DNA of 13,796 nucleotides from an uncultured Oscillospiraceae bacterium (GCA_900770015.1 CAAGIU010000398.1:1-13796), one strand, 5' to 3'. Numbered from the stretch's first letter, positions 1-7,963 are shown. Numbers and translations: made by a program. Notes: generated from the sequence alone by a model not told the origin.

Positions 1-487
1 CCTTCATCAGCCGCACCTGATGCTGCTGCAAAGCGTCGCTGATTTTCTCCACGTTGGCCTCCGCCTTGGCGTAGCGGGTCTTCATGACGTCCAGCTTATT
101 TGCCTGCTTGCGGAAGAAACCGAACAGGCCCTTCTCCTCCTCGGCGTCAAAGCCCTTCAGCTCTCCCACCACGCTGACGATCAGATCGCCCACCTCGCCC
201 AGATCCTGGGCGCGGACATTGGCCAGGGCGCTGTCGGAGAAATCGGCCATCTTCTTCTGGGTGCCTGCGCCGTACTGCAGGATCTGCGCGGTGTTCTCCA
301 CGTCGATGGTTGCGGCAAAGGCGGCCACCATTTCCTGCTCCTCGGGGGTCAGAATGAGCTCAGGGATCTTCTGCTCGGCGACCTCGGTCTGCACCGGAGC
401 GGCAATGGCGGTTTCGGTGTCCAGGTTGGGCTCCAATGTCAGGGAGGGGGTCTCAACGACGGTTTTTTCTTTGAATTCTGCTTCCAT
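1..487 (-). CDS. telA: TelA-like toxic anion resistance protein (N-terminal part, cut by window edge)
   Basis: Translating the minus strand from the ATG at 487 gives 162 open codons that run off the window. The N-terminal ~55 residues are acidic and low in complexity. They are followed by a segment (GAGTQKKMADFSDSAL) and by VRAQDLGEVGDLIVSVVGELKGF, then a Lys-rich, helical stretch (FFRKQANKLDVMKTRYAKAE) typical of TelA/KlaA proteins. Members are usually about 360-400 aa, so somewhat under half is present. The family is named for tellurite resistance and linked to other toxic anions and cell-envelope stress; its biochemical role is not established. The start is supported by an AGGAAAGGAAG ribosome site. 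It lies 19 nt after the xpaC stop, so the two are very likely co-transcribed, an arrangement common in Bacillota. The family assignment is by recognition of the conserved N-terminal half only. Confidence 0.85.
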   Translation of the reverse strand, partial: MEAEFKEKTVVETPSLTLEPNLDTETAIAAPVQTEVAEQKIPELILTPEEQEMVAAFAATIDVENTAQILQYGAGTQKKMADFSDSALANVRAQDLGEVGDLIVSVVGELKGFDAEEEKGLFGFFRKQANKLDVMKTRYAKAEANVEKISDALQQHQVRLMK

Positions 488-506
488 ACGGCATCTTCCT
501 TTCCTG

Positions 507-1820
507 TCAGGGTTTCTTTCGTAACGTATCAAAATCGCTGCCCGTCAGGCCTTCCTGGGCAAGCAGTGTCTGCAAAACGGAGATATCGCTGGACACATCC
601 AGAGCGGTGTCCTTGAAGATGGAGTCCAGCAGCTTTTCAAAGGCATTGTTCAGGGTATCCAGGGTGGCCTCGATCTCCTTCTTGGAGTTCATGATGGTCT
701 CTCCCTGGATGGGCTGGGCGTCCATGTCGGCGTAGGCATTGAGCAGCTTCACCGTCATGGGCAGGTAATAGTCCATCAGCTTTTTCAGATCCGGCACGAT
801 CTCGGGATGGGACTTGGCCCGGTCAAAGATCTTGGCAATGATGGTCTCCATCCGGGTGATTTTTTCGGAAATCTCCACCCCGGGGATGGCATCGTTGCAT
901 TTGCGGATCTGCACCAGATAGGCATTGCCCTTATCCAGAACCTCCTGCACCTGGGCGCTGAGCTTGCGCGCATCCGCCTCATCCTGGCGGCGCTTTTCGT
1001 CCACCACTTCCTGCTGCTTCTGTACAGCCTGCTGGCGCTTGGTCTGCAGATAATGGGTGAAGGTATCATCGCTGGTGATGAGGCTGGTGCCCTCCTCGTC
1101 CAGGTGGCCCTCCAGGAACAGGCCGTCATCAATCATGCCCTTGAGTTCCTTTTTCACGAACTTCTCGGGCTTTCCCACCGCCCGGGCCAGCCGCGCCAGC
1201 TCGCAGTGGGTCTTCTGGCCCAGGGCTCTGACGTATTTGCCAAAGCGGTTGACCTTGCCGATGGTACGGATGCCGTTGGTCAGGAGCCATACGCCGCCGC
1301 CCAGCACCGCCGCCGCGAACGCGCCGGGAATGGCGATCACCGCAGGTGCCCCGCCGACGACTGCGGAAACAATTCCCGATGCCAGCAGACCGCCGGAGCC
1401 GAAGAAGGTCATCAGGCCGCCGAAAACCGTCTTCACAATTCCGCCTGCCAGCTTGCCGGAGGTATTCTGGTACAGCACCGGCAGATTGGACTGCTGCGGT
1501 GCTCCCCGCTGGGTGCCCAGCTTGCTGGAATAGATGTTTACATTGGGCTGGTAACGGTAATTTGTCCGGCGTGTTTGCTGCCTGGGCTGCTGCCGGGCGC
1601 CGCGCTCCTCCACCACATCGGGCTTGGAGGCTGCTGCGCTTTTTTTCGCCGCTTCGTCCACCGCGCGGCGGACGGCTTCGCTGCCGGTATCCACCGCCGA
1701 GCTCACCACCTGGCGAATGGTCTGGTTCATTTTCTGGAAATTCTGCGAGCTGATGGCCTGGTCAATGATGGCCTCGATGGCATCGCCGAGGGCATCAAAA
1801 TCCGAATGATTCTGGGGCAA
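507..1820 (-). CDS. xpaC: XpaC-like protein (5-bromo-4-chloroindolyl phosphate hydrolysis family)
   Basis: This is a 437-aa membrane protein. An amphipathic N-terminal helix region (residues 1-65) is followed by a Gln/Arg-rich linker (75-110), two hydrophobic Gly/Ala-rich segments forming a probable membrane hairpin (about 129-152 and 155-182), a winged-helix-like region (190-250), a charged coiled coil (262-296), and the C-terminal XpaC domain (KLMDYYLPMTVKLLNAYADM at about 347-366). The family name comes from a Bacillus subtilis X-phos hydrolysis phenotype; the true function is unknown, but it regularly precedes telA, as here. I chose the TTG at 1820 because GGGGAGGG lies 6 nt upstream and the product then begins as relatives do; the in-frame TTG at 1907 and ATG at 1874 lack a good ribosome site. 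A leader of about 115 nt is predicted. Confidence 0.87.
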   Translation of the reverse strand: MPQNHSDFDALGDAIEAIIDQAISSQNFQKMNQTIRQVVSSAVDTGSEAVRRAVDEAAKKSAAASKPDVVEERGARQQPRQQTRRTNYRYQPNVNIYSSKLGTQRGAPQQSNLPVLYQNTSGKLAGGIVKTVFGGLMTFFGSGGLLASGIVSAVVGGAPAVIAIPGAFAAAVLGGGVWLLTNGIRTIGKVNRFGKYVRALGQKTHCELARLARAVGKPEKFVKKELKGMIDDGLFLEGHLDEEGTSLITSDDTFTHYLQTKRQQAVQKQQEVVDEKRRQDEADARKLSAQVQEVLDKGNAYLVQIRKCNDAIPGVEISEKITRMETIIAKIFDRAKSHPEIVPDLKKLMDYYLPMTVKLLNAYADMDAQPIQGETIMNSKKEIEATLDTLNNAFEKLLDSIFKDTALDVSSDISVLQTLLAQEGLTGSDFDTLRKKP

Positions 1821-1941
1821 CCGAATCCCTCCCCACAATGATAATTTGGTTGTGTTTATCGGATGACGCAGCATAATTGCAATCCGGCTGGCAGTACCAG
1901 CGGACAAGAGTAAGTGTCATGCCAATAAGCATATTTTGTTT

Positions 1942-1970
1942 ATTATAACGTTTTCATTTGCAAAATACAA
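1942..1970 (-). promoter_or_regulatory. Sigma-A promoter of xpaC-telA
   Basis: On the minus strand, TTGTAT (1965-1970) and a perfect TATAAT (1942-1947) are separated by 17 bp. Transcription should begin near 1935 and give a leader of about 115 nt before the TTG start. The region is AT-rich compared with the flanking genes. Confidence 0.65.
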
Positions 1971-2094
1971 GACTGAACAGAGAAAGAATCCGGAAAATCC
2001 GCAAAAAATGGACCCTTGGCAAATTCCCGATGGCATCCGTTTCCGCTGCATTCCCATGGAAAACCGGCAAAAACTGCAAACCGCCATTTTTACC

Positions 2095-2123
2095 TTGAAT
2101 CGCCCGCTATTATGCGCTATAAT
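2095..2123 (+). promoter_or_regulatory. Sigma-A promoter of the sugar phosphotransferase gene
   Basis: TTGAAT (2095-2100), a 17-bp spacer, then TATAAT (2118-2123) on the plus strand. The predicted start is near 2130, giving a leader of about 35 nt. It is divergent from the xpaC promoter; the ~125 bp between the two promoters shows no clear operator. Confidence 0.7.
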
Positions 2124-2164
2124 GACAGAAAACTGTTTTTGGGAAAGGTGGGACGCGAAGAAAA

Positions 2165-3628
2165 ATGTATCGTCGCAGAACCTCCGGCTGGGTAAAGCAT
2201 TTTGATTTCCTTCTGATCGATTTTATCTGTCTTCAACTGAGTTACTGCATCGCCTATTTTCTCCGATTTGGCTGGGCGAATCCCTATGAGAACCAGGACT
2301 ATTCGGCTCTGCTTCTGTTTCTGATTCTGATGGAGTTTTTGACCATTCTGCTGGGCAACGCCATGCACAACATCACGAGGCGCGGCTACTGGCAGGAGGC
2401 CAAAGCCTGTATCAGCAATGGTTTCTTCTTCCTTCTGACGGGAAGCCTGTATATGTTCAGCACAAAGCAGAGCAACGAATACTCCCGGATCGTGGTCTTC
2501 CTGACGTGCATTGTGTACATCGTCCTGAGCTACATTGGCCGATGTCTCTGGAAGCCCGTCGTGCGCAAATACGGCACCCGGCGGAACAGGGACTCCATGC
2601 TGGTGGTGGCCAACGCGGACAAAATGCTGGGCGTTCTGGCCATGCTGAAAAAGCATCCCATGGATCTTCCCACCATCAGCGGCCTGGTGGTGCTGGATGG
2701 GGAGCCGGGGATGGAGGGGTTCCCCTACCCCGTGGTGGCAAACCAGCAGACCATGACCGCCTATATCACCCGGAACTGGGTGGATGAGCTGCTGGTGGAA
2801 TTCGGAAATTTCTTCAGCCGGGACGACTATCATGCGCTTCTGAAGGAGCTGAATCTCATCGCCGGCTCCGGTGTGGCCGTGCACAAGATCATCCAATCCG
2901 AGCAGGAACAGACCGGCCGGGAACAGATCGTGGAGAACATCGGCGGTTACACCGTTCTGACGGATTCCATCCGGATCGTCTCCATGCGGCAGGCGTTTCT
3001 GAAGCGGTGTCTGGACATTGCCGGCGGCATTGTGGGCTGTATCCTCACGGGACTGATCCTCCTGGTCGTGGGTCCGATGATCTACATCAAGTCCCCCGGT
3101 CCCATCATCTTCCGGCAGACCCGGATCGGCAGGAACGGAAAGCCCTTCACCATGTATAAGATCCGCAGCATGTGCATGGACGCGGAGGAAAAAAAGAAAG
3201 AGCTGGTATCGGCCAACCGCGTTGCCGACGGCATGATGTTCAAGCTGGACGAGGACCCCCGGATCATCGGCTCCAGGTTTCTGCCCGACGGCACCTACAA
3301 GAAGGGCATCGGCAACTACATCCGGGATTTCAGCATCGACGAAACTCCCCAGTTCCTCAATGTGCTCAAGGGCGACATGTCTCTGGTGGGCACCCGGCCT
3401 CCCACGCTGGATGAATGGGAGAAGTACACCCCCTATCACCGGGCCAGAATGACCTTCCGTCCCGGCATCACCGGCATGTGGCAGGTCTCCGGCCGCAGTG
3501 ACATCACGGACTTTGACGAAGTCATCCGGCTGGATATGCAGTACATCAGCAGCTGGTCCGCAGGCATGGATTTCCGCATCCTGCTGGAAACCGTCCGCAA
3601 GGTTCTCAAACGCGACGGCGCCAGATAA
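2165..3628 (+). CDS. Polyprenyl-phosphate sugar phosphotransferase (WcaJ/WbaP-type initiating enzyme)
   Basis: A 487-aa integral membrane enzyme that would transfer a sugar-1-phosphate from a nucleotide sugar to undecaprenyl phosphate, the first step of exopolysaccharide, capsule or glycan assembly. Four membrane helices (about 13-34, 46-67, 82-99, 108-126) are followed by a soluble Rossmann-like domain (about 140-255). The catalytic bacterial sugar transferase domain begins at K280 with a membrane-re-entrant helix, then SPGP (310-313) and the FRQTRIG motif. The catalytic Asp-Glu pair is D392-E393 in the motif IDETPQFLNVLKGDMSLVG, followed by TRPP and RPGITGMWQVSGRS. Length and domain order match the long WcaJ/WbaP class. 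The start has an AAAGGTGG site about 13 nt upstream, slightly far. It is monocistronic, with its own promoter and terminator, and no other glycan-cluster genes beside it except the convergent glucosyltransferase. Sugar specificity cannot be read from sequence. Confidence 0.92.
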   Translation: MYRRRTSGWVKHFDFLLIDFICLQLSYCIAYFLRFGWANPYENQDYSALLLFLILMEFLTILLGNAMHNITRRGYWQEAKACISNGFFFLLTGSLYMFSTKQSNEYSRIVVFLTCIVYIVLSYIGRCLWKPVVRKYGTRRNRDSMLVVANADKMLGVLAMLKKHPMDLPTISGLVVLDGEPGMEGFPYPVVANQQTMTAYITRNWVDELLVEFGNFFSRDDYHALLKELNLIAGSGVAVHKIIQSEQEQTGREQIVENIGGYTVLTDSIRIVSMRQAFLKRCLDIAGGIVGCILTGLILLVVGPMIYIKSPGPIIFRQTRIGRNGKPFTMYKIRSMCMDAEEKKKELVSANRVADGMMFKLDEDPRIIGSRFLPDGTYKKGIGNYIRDFSIDETPQFLNVLKGDMSLVGTRPPTLDEWEKYTPYHRARMTFRPGITGMWQVSGRSDITDFDEVIRLDMQYISSWSAGMDFRILLETVRKVLKRDGAR

Positions 3629-3637
3629 CGTAAAAGC

Positions 3638-3675
3638 AAACCACCTCCGTATCTTTGCGTACAGAGGTGGTTTTT
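3638..3675 (+). terminator. Rho-independent terminator shared by convergent genes
   Basis: AAACCACCTC (3638-3647) pairs with GAGGTGGTTT (3664-3673), and inner GTA/TAC pairs extend the stem; a T5 run occupies 3671-3675. The left side is AAAAGCAAA, so the minus-strand transcript also has a T-rich tail. It could therefore stop both the sugar phosphotransferase mRNA and the convergent glucosyltransferase mRNA. Confidence 0.88.
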
Positions 3676-3705
3676 CCATGTTCTTTTTGCGAAGGGAAGG
3701 ACAGA

Positions 3706-5265
3706 TCAGCCGGCGTCTTCATCCGAATACTTCACCACAAGGACATCGTCGATGGCGGCGATGGACCCCGGCTCCGGCCAGCAGGGCATCTGCTGATAGG
3801 CTTCCGTCCCGGCAATCTGAAGCTTTTCATCCTCCGTGGTGTCCTCATAGAAGATGCCGCAGTAGTCCCGGAGCATCGCCTGGGTCACGTTCTCTCCCAT
3901 GGAGGTGTCCTGCTTGCGGAGGATCCAGCTGTCCGTCACCCCGGTGATATCCGGCGGGAGGTTCGATGAAAAGGCTTCAGCACCGGGCAAACAGCCGAAG
4001 GCGGCAATTTTCGTGCAGTCCTTCGCCTGCGGAAGCTGCTCAATGCGGTCTGCCATCCGCACAGCCACGCCATAGGAGCGCTCATAGGCCATATACAGCT
4101 TCTGATAGCTGATGTTGGCAATGAGGGTAAAATTGTAAATCGTCAAAGCGGTCAGGACAAGCACCATCCACTGCTGCGCAGTGCTGCTTCCCGTGCGCTC
4201 CCGGGGCATCCGGTCGTAGCAGATCAGCGGGATAAGATAGATCAGGCACAGACTCATGGTCATGACATTGTGATAACTCATATTGGCACTGATCAGATAC
4301 AGACCAAAGGCTGCAAAGGGAACCGCCGCCACGCAGCACAGCAGGGCAAGCATCCTCCACGGTTCCTTTGCCGTCTTCTGCCTGCGGACGATGCCGACGA
4401 ACAGCCACCCGATCAGCAGAAACAGCGCCAGATTCAAAACGATATACAGGTTTACGCCCTGGGAGAGATCAAAGAAGAACCGCACAAAATGCCCCGCGAT
4501 CCTCCGCAGGGATTTCAGCAGGTCGATCCGTTCCAGGGAAAAAGCGCTGTCGATGCACTGGTACTGGGAAAGCTCCACCCCGGAGAACACCGTGATCAGC
4601 TTCAGGGCGCCCCAGTAACCCACGGCGCCGACGATGCCGCTTCCCAGGAAACGTGCCAGAAGGGCGAAGAACTCCCTGGGGCTGACCTTCTGAAACACCA
4701 GGCGGTCCACAAGAATGAGCAGCATCAGCACCATGGCGAAGGTCACATAGGCCTGGTAAACGCCCATGCCGAAGGCGATGAGCGCCCCCGCCGGGAGCAG
4801 GTACCTCCGGCTCCGGGTCACCAGGATCGTCGCAATGCACACGCACAGCAGCGCCAGAAAGTAGCCGTCCGCCGTGTACATATAGGCAAAGGTGGAGGTG
4901 ACGGTGGGGAAGGTCGCCATCAGGCCGCCGATGAGCACCAGCGGGATGGTCTTCTTCACCTCAAACAGCGAAACCACGCAAACGGAGGACGCTGCGATGT
5001 ACAGAAGCGACAGAAGCCCGTTGATCCAGGGCAGGTCGTAATAGGAGCTTACGGAGCAGGCCTCCATCAAAAAGCAGCGCCCCAGCTCGGTCTTGTTCTG
5101 ATCTGTGTACAGGTTCAGCAGGGAGTCCCAGTTGGGAATAAAGTTGGTGAGCTTAAAAATATGGGCCAACAGGCCGAAAACCACGGCAGACGCAAAGCAG
5201 ATCACCCACTGTCTGGGGATCCTGCGGCGAAGGTCTGTCAAAACCTCTTCAGGATGCAAGTTCAT
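3706..5265 (-). CDS. GtrII-like membrane glucosyltransferase (Glucos_trans_II family)
   Basis: A 519-aa polytopic membrane protein. A short cytoplasmic, Arg-rich N-terminus leads into helix 1 (about 20-38). An external loop with an NWDSLLNLY segment (D47 a candidate conserved acid) and ELGRC (60-64) follows, then about ten hydrophobic helices and a soluble C-terminal tail of roughly 110 residues. The layout (early Asp-containing loop, Gly-Arg motif, a PWING segment, then many helices) matches the GtrII/DUF glucosyltransferase family, which moves sugars from a polyprenyl-phosphate donor onto surface polymers outside the membrane. The ATG at 5265 is chosen because GGAAAGGGG lies just upstream and the basic N-terminus fits; the open frame extends much further upstream, but only as a shadow of the divergent kinase gene. 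Monocistronic, converging on the sugar phosphotransferase. The substrate is unknown, and the specific family call is made from a divergent pattern. Confidence 0.78.
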   Translation of the reverse strand: MNLHPEEVLTDLRRRIPRQWVICFASAVVFGLLAHIFKLTNFIPNWDSLLNLYTDQNKTELGRCFLMEACSVSSYYDLPWINGLLSLLYIAASSVCVVSLFEVKKTIPLVLIGGLMATFPTVTSTFAYMYTADGYFLALLCVCIATILVTRSRRYLLPAGALIAFGMGVYQAYVTFAMVLMLLILVDRLVFQKVSPREFFALLARFLGSGIVGAVGYWGALKLITVFSGVELSQYQCIDSAFSLERIDLLKSLRRIAGHFVRFFFDLSQGVNLYIVLNLALFLLIGWLFVGIVRRQKTAKEPWRMLALLCCVAAVPFAAFGLYLISANMSYHNVMTMSLCLIYLIPLICYDRMPRERTGSSTAQQWMVLVLTALTIYNFTLIANISYQKLYMAYERSYGVAVRMADRIEQLPQAKDCTKIAAFGCLPGAEAFSSNLPPDITGVTDSWILRKQDTSMGENVTQAMLRDYCGIFYEDTTEDEKLQIAGTEAYQQMPCWPEPGSIAAIDDVLVVKYSDEDAG

Positions 5266-5358
5266 TCCCCTTTCCAAACAAAAACCGCAAAAGCAGCACC
5301 GCATAACGGAGCAAGGCGCTTCCATTGTGCGGTGTTTCCCGATTTTGCCAACGGAGTT

Positions 5359-5387
5359 ATTATAGCTCAGTCCGGGAACGATTGCAA
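5359..5387 (-). promoter_or_regulatory. Sigma-A promoter of the GtrII-like gene
   Basis: Minus-strand TTGCAA (5382-5387), 17-bp spacer, perfect TATAAT (5359-5364). The predicted start near 5352 gives a leader of about 87 nt. Confidence 0.7.
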
Positions 5388-5449
5388 GTCCCATTATCCT
5401 TCCCGCCGCCTGTTCAAAGATTGGTTTTCCTGAAGAATTACCGTTTTTG

Positions 5450-5466
5450 GCATCCGCAGCGGATGC
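5450..5466. promoter_or_regulatory. Perfect 17-bp palindrome, candidate operator
   Basis: GCATCCGC (5450-5457), a single central A, then GCGGATGC (5459-5466). It lies 5 bp upstream of the kinase -35 element and about 62 bp from the divergent -35. There is no T-run after it, so it is not a terminator. Its size and symmetry suit a dimeric regulator such as a GntR- or LacI-type protein; no regulator gene is in the window, so the role is inferred. Confidence 0.5.
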
Positions 5467-5471
5467 GGCTG

Positions 5472-5500
5472 TTGCAAAAGCAGCCGGAGCCTGATAAAAT
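5472..5500 (+). promoter_or_regulatory. Sigma-A promoter of the glycerate kinase operon
   Basis: TTGCAA (5472-5477), 17-bp spacer, TAAAAT (5495-5500). The predicted start near 5507 gives a leader of about 59 nt ending in AAGGAGG. Confidence 0.65.
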
Positions 5501-5565
5501 AGAGCTGTGCCAAAGCAGATATCCCCCGAAAAACTGCTTTCCAAAAAACAGAAGGAGGCTGCCCT

Positions 5566-6801
5566 ATGAACCAGGTCCTGCGGGCGGACGCGGACGCCAT
5601 CGTATCTGCCAGCATCCGGGCGGTGCTGCCCGACGAGGCGGTGCGACGCGCCCTTGCACAGTTTACCCCCGGCAGTGGCCGCACGCTTCTGATCGCCGCC
5701 GGAAAAGCCGCCTGGCAGATGGCCAAGGCTGCGGTGGATACCCTTGGCAGCGTGGACGCCGGTATCGTCATCACGAAATACGCTCATGGAAAAGGCCCGA
5801 TCCCCGGCGTCCGCTGCTATGAAGCGGGGCACCCGGTGCCGGACGAAGCCGGCTTTTTCGCCACCGGACAGGCACTGGCCCTGGTGCAAAACACAGGACC
5901 GGAGGATACGGTGCTGTTTCTGTTGTCCGGCGGCGGCAGCGCTCTGTTTGAAAAGCCTTTGATCCCGGGAGAAGAGCTGCAGGATATCACCCGTCAGCTT
6001 CTGGCCTGCGGGGCGGACATCGTGGAGATAAACACCATCCGCAAGCGTCTTTCCGCGGTGAAGGGCGGGCGGTTTGCCCTGGCCTGCGCCCCCGCCCGGG
6101 TGTACGCCATTGTGCTGAGCGACATTCTGGGGGATCCTTTGGATATGATCGCCTCCGGTCCGGCCCATCCGGATTCCTCCACCTGCGCCCAGGCCCTGGG
6201 CATTGCGGAGAAATACGGTCTTCGCCTGTCCGGGCAGGCCGGAACCCTCCTGGCCCGGGAGACACCCAAGGCCCTGACCAATGTGGAGACCCGGATCACC
6301 GGCAGTGTCCGGCAGCTGTGCGCCGCTGCGGCAAAAGCATGCCGGGCCCGGGGCTATGAGCCGGTGCTGCTGAGCGATCGGCTTTGCTGTGAGGCAAGAG
6401 AGGCAGGCAGCTTCCTTGCCAGCATTCTGAAAACCCATGCCGATGACGGAAGGCCCCTGGCATTTATCGCCGGGGGAGAAACGGTGGTCCATCTGACGGG
6501 CCAGGGAAAGGGCGGACGGAACCAGGAGCTTGCCCTTGCCGCCGCCCCCGGTATCGCGGGACTGCGGGGCGCGGCGGTATTCAGCGTCGGCAGCGACGGA
6601 ACGGACGGCCCCACCGATGCAGCGGGGGGCTATGTGGACGGCGATACCCTGGCCGCCCTGACCGACGCGGGAATGGATGTGTTTTCGGTTCTGCAAGACA
6701 ATGACGCCTACCACGCTCTGAAAGCCGCAGGCGGTCTGATCGTCACCGGTCCCACCGGAACCAATGTAAATGATGTTGCCGTGGCGCTGCTGCGGCCGTA
6801 A
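5566..6801 (+). CDS. Glycerate 2-kinase (class II, DUF4147/MOFRL family)
   Basis: A 411-aa cytoplasmic enzyme expected to phosphorylate D-glycerate with ATP to 2-phosphoglycerate, feeding lower glycolysis. The N-terminal DUF4147 domain carries the AAGKAAW motif with the conserved K47, the EAGHPVPD segment, and the glycine loop SGGGSAL (121-127), followed by the INTIRKRLSAVKGGRFA helix region. The C-terminal MOFRL domain has GGRNQE (316-321) and GTDGPTDAAG (345-354). Length is normal for the family (about 400-450 aa) and no key motif is missing. The ATG has AAGGAGG 7 nt upstream. It is the first gene of a two-gene unit with the TIM-barrel protein 19 nt downstream. Members of this family act in serine, glycolate, tartrate or sugar-acid breakdown; which applies here is not shown, because no dehydrogenase or transporter for these acids is adjacent. 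Confidence 0.93.
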   Translation: MNQVLRADADAIVSASIRAVLPDEAVRRALAQFTPGSGRTLLIAAGKAAWQMAKAAVDTLGSVDAGIVITKYAHGKGPIPGVRCYEAGHPVPDEAGFFATGQALALVQNTGPEDTVLFLLSGGGSALFEKPLIPGEELQDITRQLLACGADIVEINTIRKRLSAVKGGRFALACAPARVYAIVLSDILGDPLDMIASGPAHPDSSTCAQALGIAEKYGLRLSGQAGTLLARETPKALTNVETRITGSVRQLCAAAAKACRARGYEPVLLSDRLCCEAREAGSFLASILKTHADDGRPLAFIAGGETVVHLTGQGKGGRNQELALAAAPGIAGLRGAAVFSVGSDGTDGPTDAAGGYVDGDTLAALTDAGMDVFSVLQDNDAYHALKAAGGLIVTGPTGTNVNDVAVALLRP

Positions 6802-6820
6802 GAAAAGGAGCGTTCTGACT

Positions 6821-7669
6821 ATGATTCAATTTGGTCTGCGTCTGCACGACGCCGAAAAGCTGCCCATGGAGCAGCTGCTGCCCCTGATCCGGCAAAAGGG
6901 GTTCACCTGTGTCCACCTGGCCCTCAGCAAGGCTCTGAAGGAATACCCCTGCACCCCCGGCGCCCTGACCCCCGGCTATGCCCTGTATCTTCGCCGTCTG
7001 TTTGAGAAAAACGGCATGGACATCGCAGTGCTGGGCAACTATCTGAATCTGGCCCACCCGGACGAAGCAGCACTGGCGGCCATTCAGGAGAAATACTATG
7101 CCCACATCCGATTCGCCAGTCTGCTGGGCTGCGGAATGGTGGGGACGGAGACCGGCGCGCCCAACCCGGAGTATCAATTCTGCCCGGAATGCCGCAGCGA
7201 CAAGGCTCTGTCAACCTTCATTCGGAATCTGAAGCCGGTTGTGCGCTGCGCGGAGCAGTTTGGCGTCATTGTGGCCATCGAGCCTGTGGTCCGCCATATC
7301 GTCTGCGATGCCAGACGGGCCCGGATGGTGCTGGATGAGATCGGAAGCTACAACCTGCAGATCCTGTTCGATCCGGTGAACCTGCTGAGCCTGGAAAACG
7401 TGGACCGCCGGGACGAGGTCATGGATGAGGCCATCGAGCTGCTGGGCAAGGACATTGCCATGATCCATTTTAAGGATTTTCTGCGCCAGGATGCCGGTGG
7501 GCAGCTGAAGGCAACCGGCGCCGGTACAGGCGGTATGGATTACACCCGGATTCTCCGTTTTGCCAAGCGGGAAAAGCCCTTCATCTTTGGCACGCTGGAG
7601 AACACCACCCCCGAGAACGCGCAAAGCTGCCTGGAGTATTTACAAAAGCAGTACGACAGCTGCCAGTGA
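6821..7669 (+). CDS. Sugar phosphate isomerase/epimerase (xylose isomerase-like TIM barrel)
   Basis: A 282-aa protein of the AP-endonuclease-2 / xylose-isomerase-like TIM-barrel superfamily, typically metal-dependent isomerases or epimerases of free or phosphorylated sugars and hydroxy-acids. Four barrel-lining metal-ligand candidates are in place: E154 in VAIEPV, D184 in FDPVN, H216 in MIHFKD and E260 in GTLENT. The GTETGAP segment at about 107-113 is the usual third-strand motif. The ATG is preceded by AAGGAG with a 10-nt gap; the open frame extends upstream into the kinase gene, but without a ribosome site. Co-transcribed with glycerate kinase, so the substrate may be a C3 compound such as hydroxypyruvate/tartronate semialdehyde or a sugar that is cleaved to glycerate. 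This is inference from context; the sequence alone does not name the substrate. Confidence 0.85.
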   Translation: MIQFGLRLHDAEKLPMEQLLPLIRQKGFTCVHLALSKALKEYPCTPGALTPGYALYLRRLFEKNGMDIAVLGNYLNLAHPDEAALAAIQEKYYAHIRFASLLGCGMVGTETGAPNPEYQFCPECRSDKALSTFIRNLKPVVRCAEQFGVIVAIEPVVRHIVCDARRARMVLDEIGSYNLQILFDPVNLLSLENVDRRDEVMDEAIELLGKDIAMIHFKDFLRQDAGGQLKATGAGTGGMDYTRILRFAKREKPFIFGTLENTTPENAQSCLEYLQKQYDSCQ

Positions 7670-7731
7670 TGGTTTCCGGCTGTCAGGAACGCTCCCGGCG
7701 TCCATGGCGCTCCACCAGTTTGCCATATCAA

Positions 7732-7796
7732 AAACCTCGCAGTCGCATTGCCTCAGGATCTCCCTGACGCAGCGGCTGCGAGGTTTCTGTTTTATT
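7732..7796 (+). terminator. Terminator of the kinase-isomerase operon
   Basis: AAACCTCGCAG (7732-7742) pairs perfectly over 11 bp with CTGCGAGGTTT (7776-7786). A smaller inner hairpin, TCAGG/CCTGA (7753-7757 / 7763-7767), sits in the loop. The tail is CTGTTTTATTT, an imperfect T-tract, so termination may be moderate. The stem's A-rich left edge could also act on transcripts arriving from the opposite strand. Confidence 0.7.
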
Positions 7797-7912
7797 TCCG
7801 GATGCGTTGCGGCCTTGTTGGCCGAATCATGTTTTTGTGTCCTTCCTGATTTTTTGAGTCTGGCATTCATTTTCATAGTATTACACCCATGACAGCAGCT
7901 GAGCGGTTTCGG

Positions 7913-7948
7913 TACAAACAAACGGCTGACCCTGGGGCCAGCCGTTTG
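7913..7948 (-). terminator. Terminator of the sugar ABC transporter operon
   Basis: CAAACGGCTG (7919-7928) pairs with CAGCCGTTTG (7939-7948), with further CCC/GGG pairing near the loop. Read on the minus strand, the stem is followed by TTTGTTTGTACC, a T-rich tail. It lies 16 nt after the permease stop codon. Between this hairpin and 7796 I see no gene or other structure. Confidence 0.8.
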
Positions 7949-7963
7949 GATGATTGGGGATTC

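Noticed and set aside
20..616. Plus-strand open frames at the left edge
   Set aside because: They lie opposite telA, whose minus-strand reading matches a known family and has a good ribosome site.
2117..3679. Long open frame of 520 codons on the minus strand opposite the sugar phosphotransferase
   Set aside because: The plus-strand product has complete family motifs. The antisense product has a His/Gly/Pro-rich composition and no recognisable domain, as expected from third-position G/C bias read in reverse.
5315..5325. Cys-rich in-frame leader peptide ahead of the GtrII-like gene, starting at an upstream ATG near 5325
   Set aside because: There is no convincing ribosome site, and it is in frame with the main gene, so it reads as untranslated leader rather than a separate peptide.
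5266..6714. Upstream 480-codon extension of the GtrII-like protein into a 1002-codon frame
   Set aside because: It is antisense to the glycerate kinase gene and crosses two promoters. The ATG at 5265 has a ribosome site and begins a normal N-terminus for the family.
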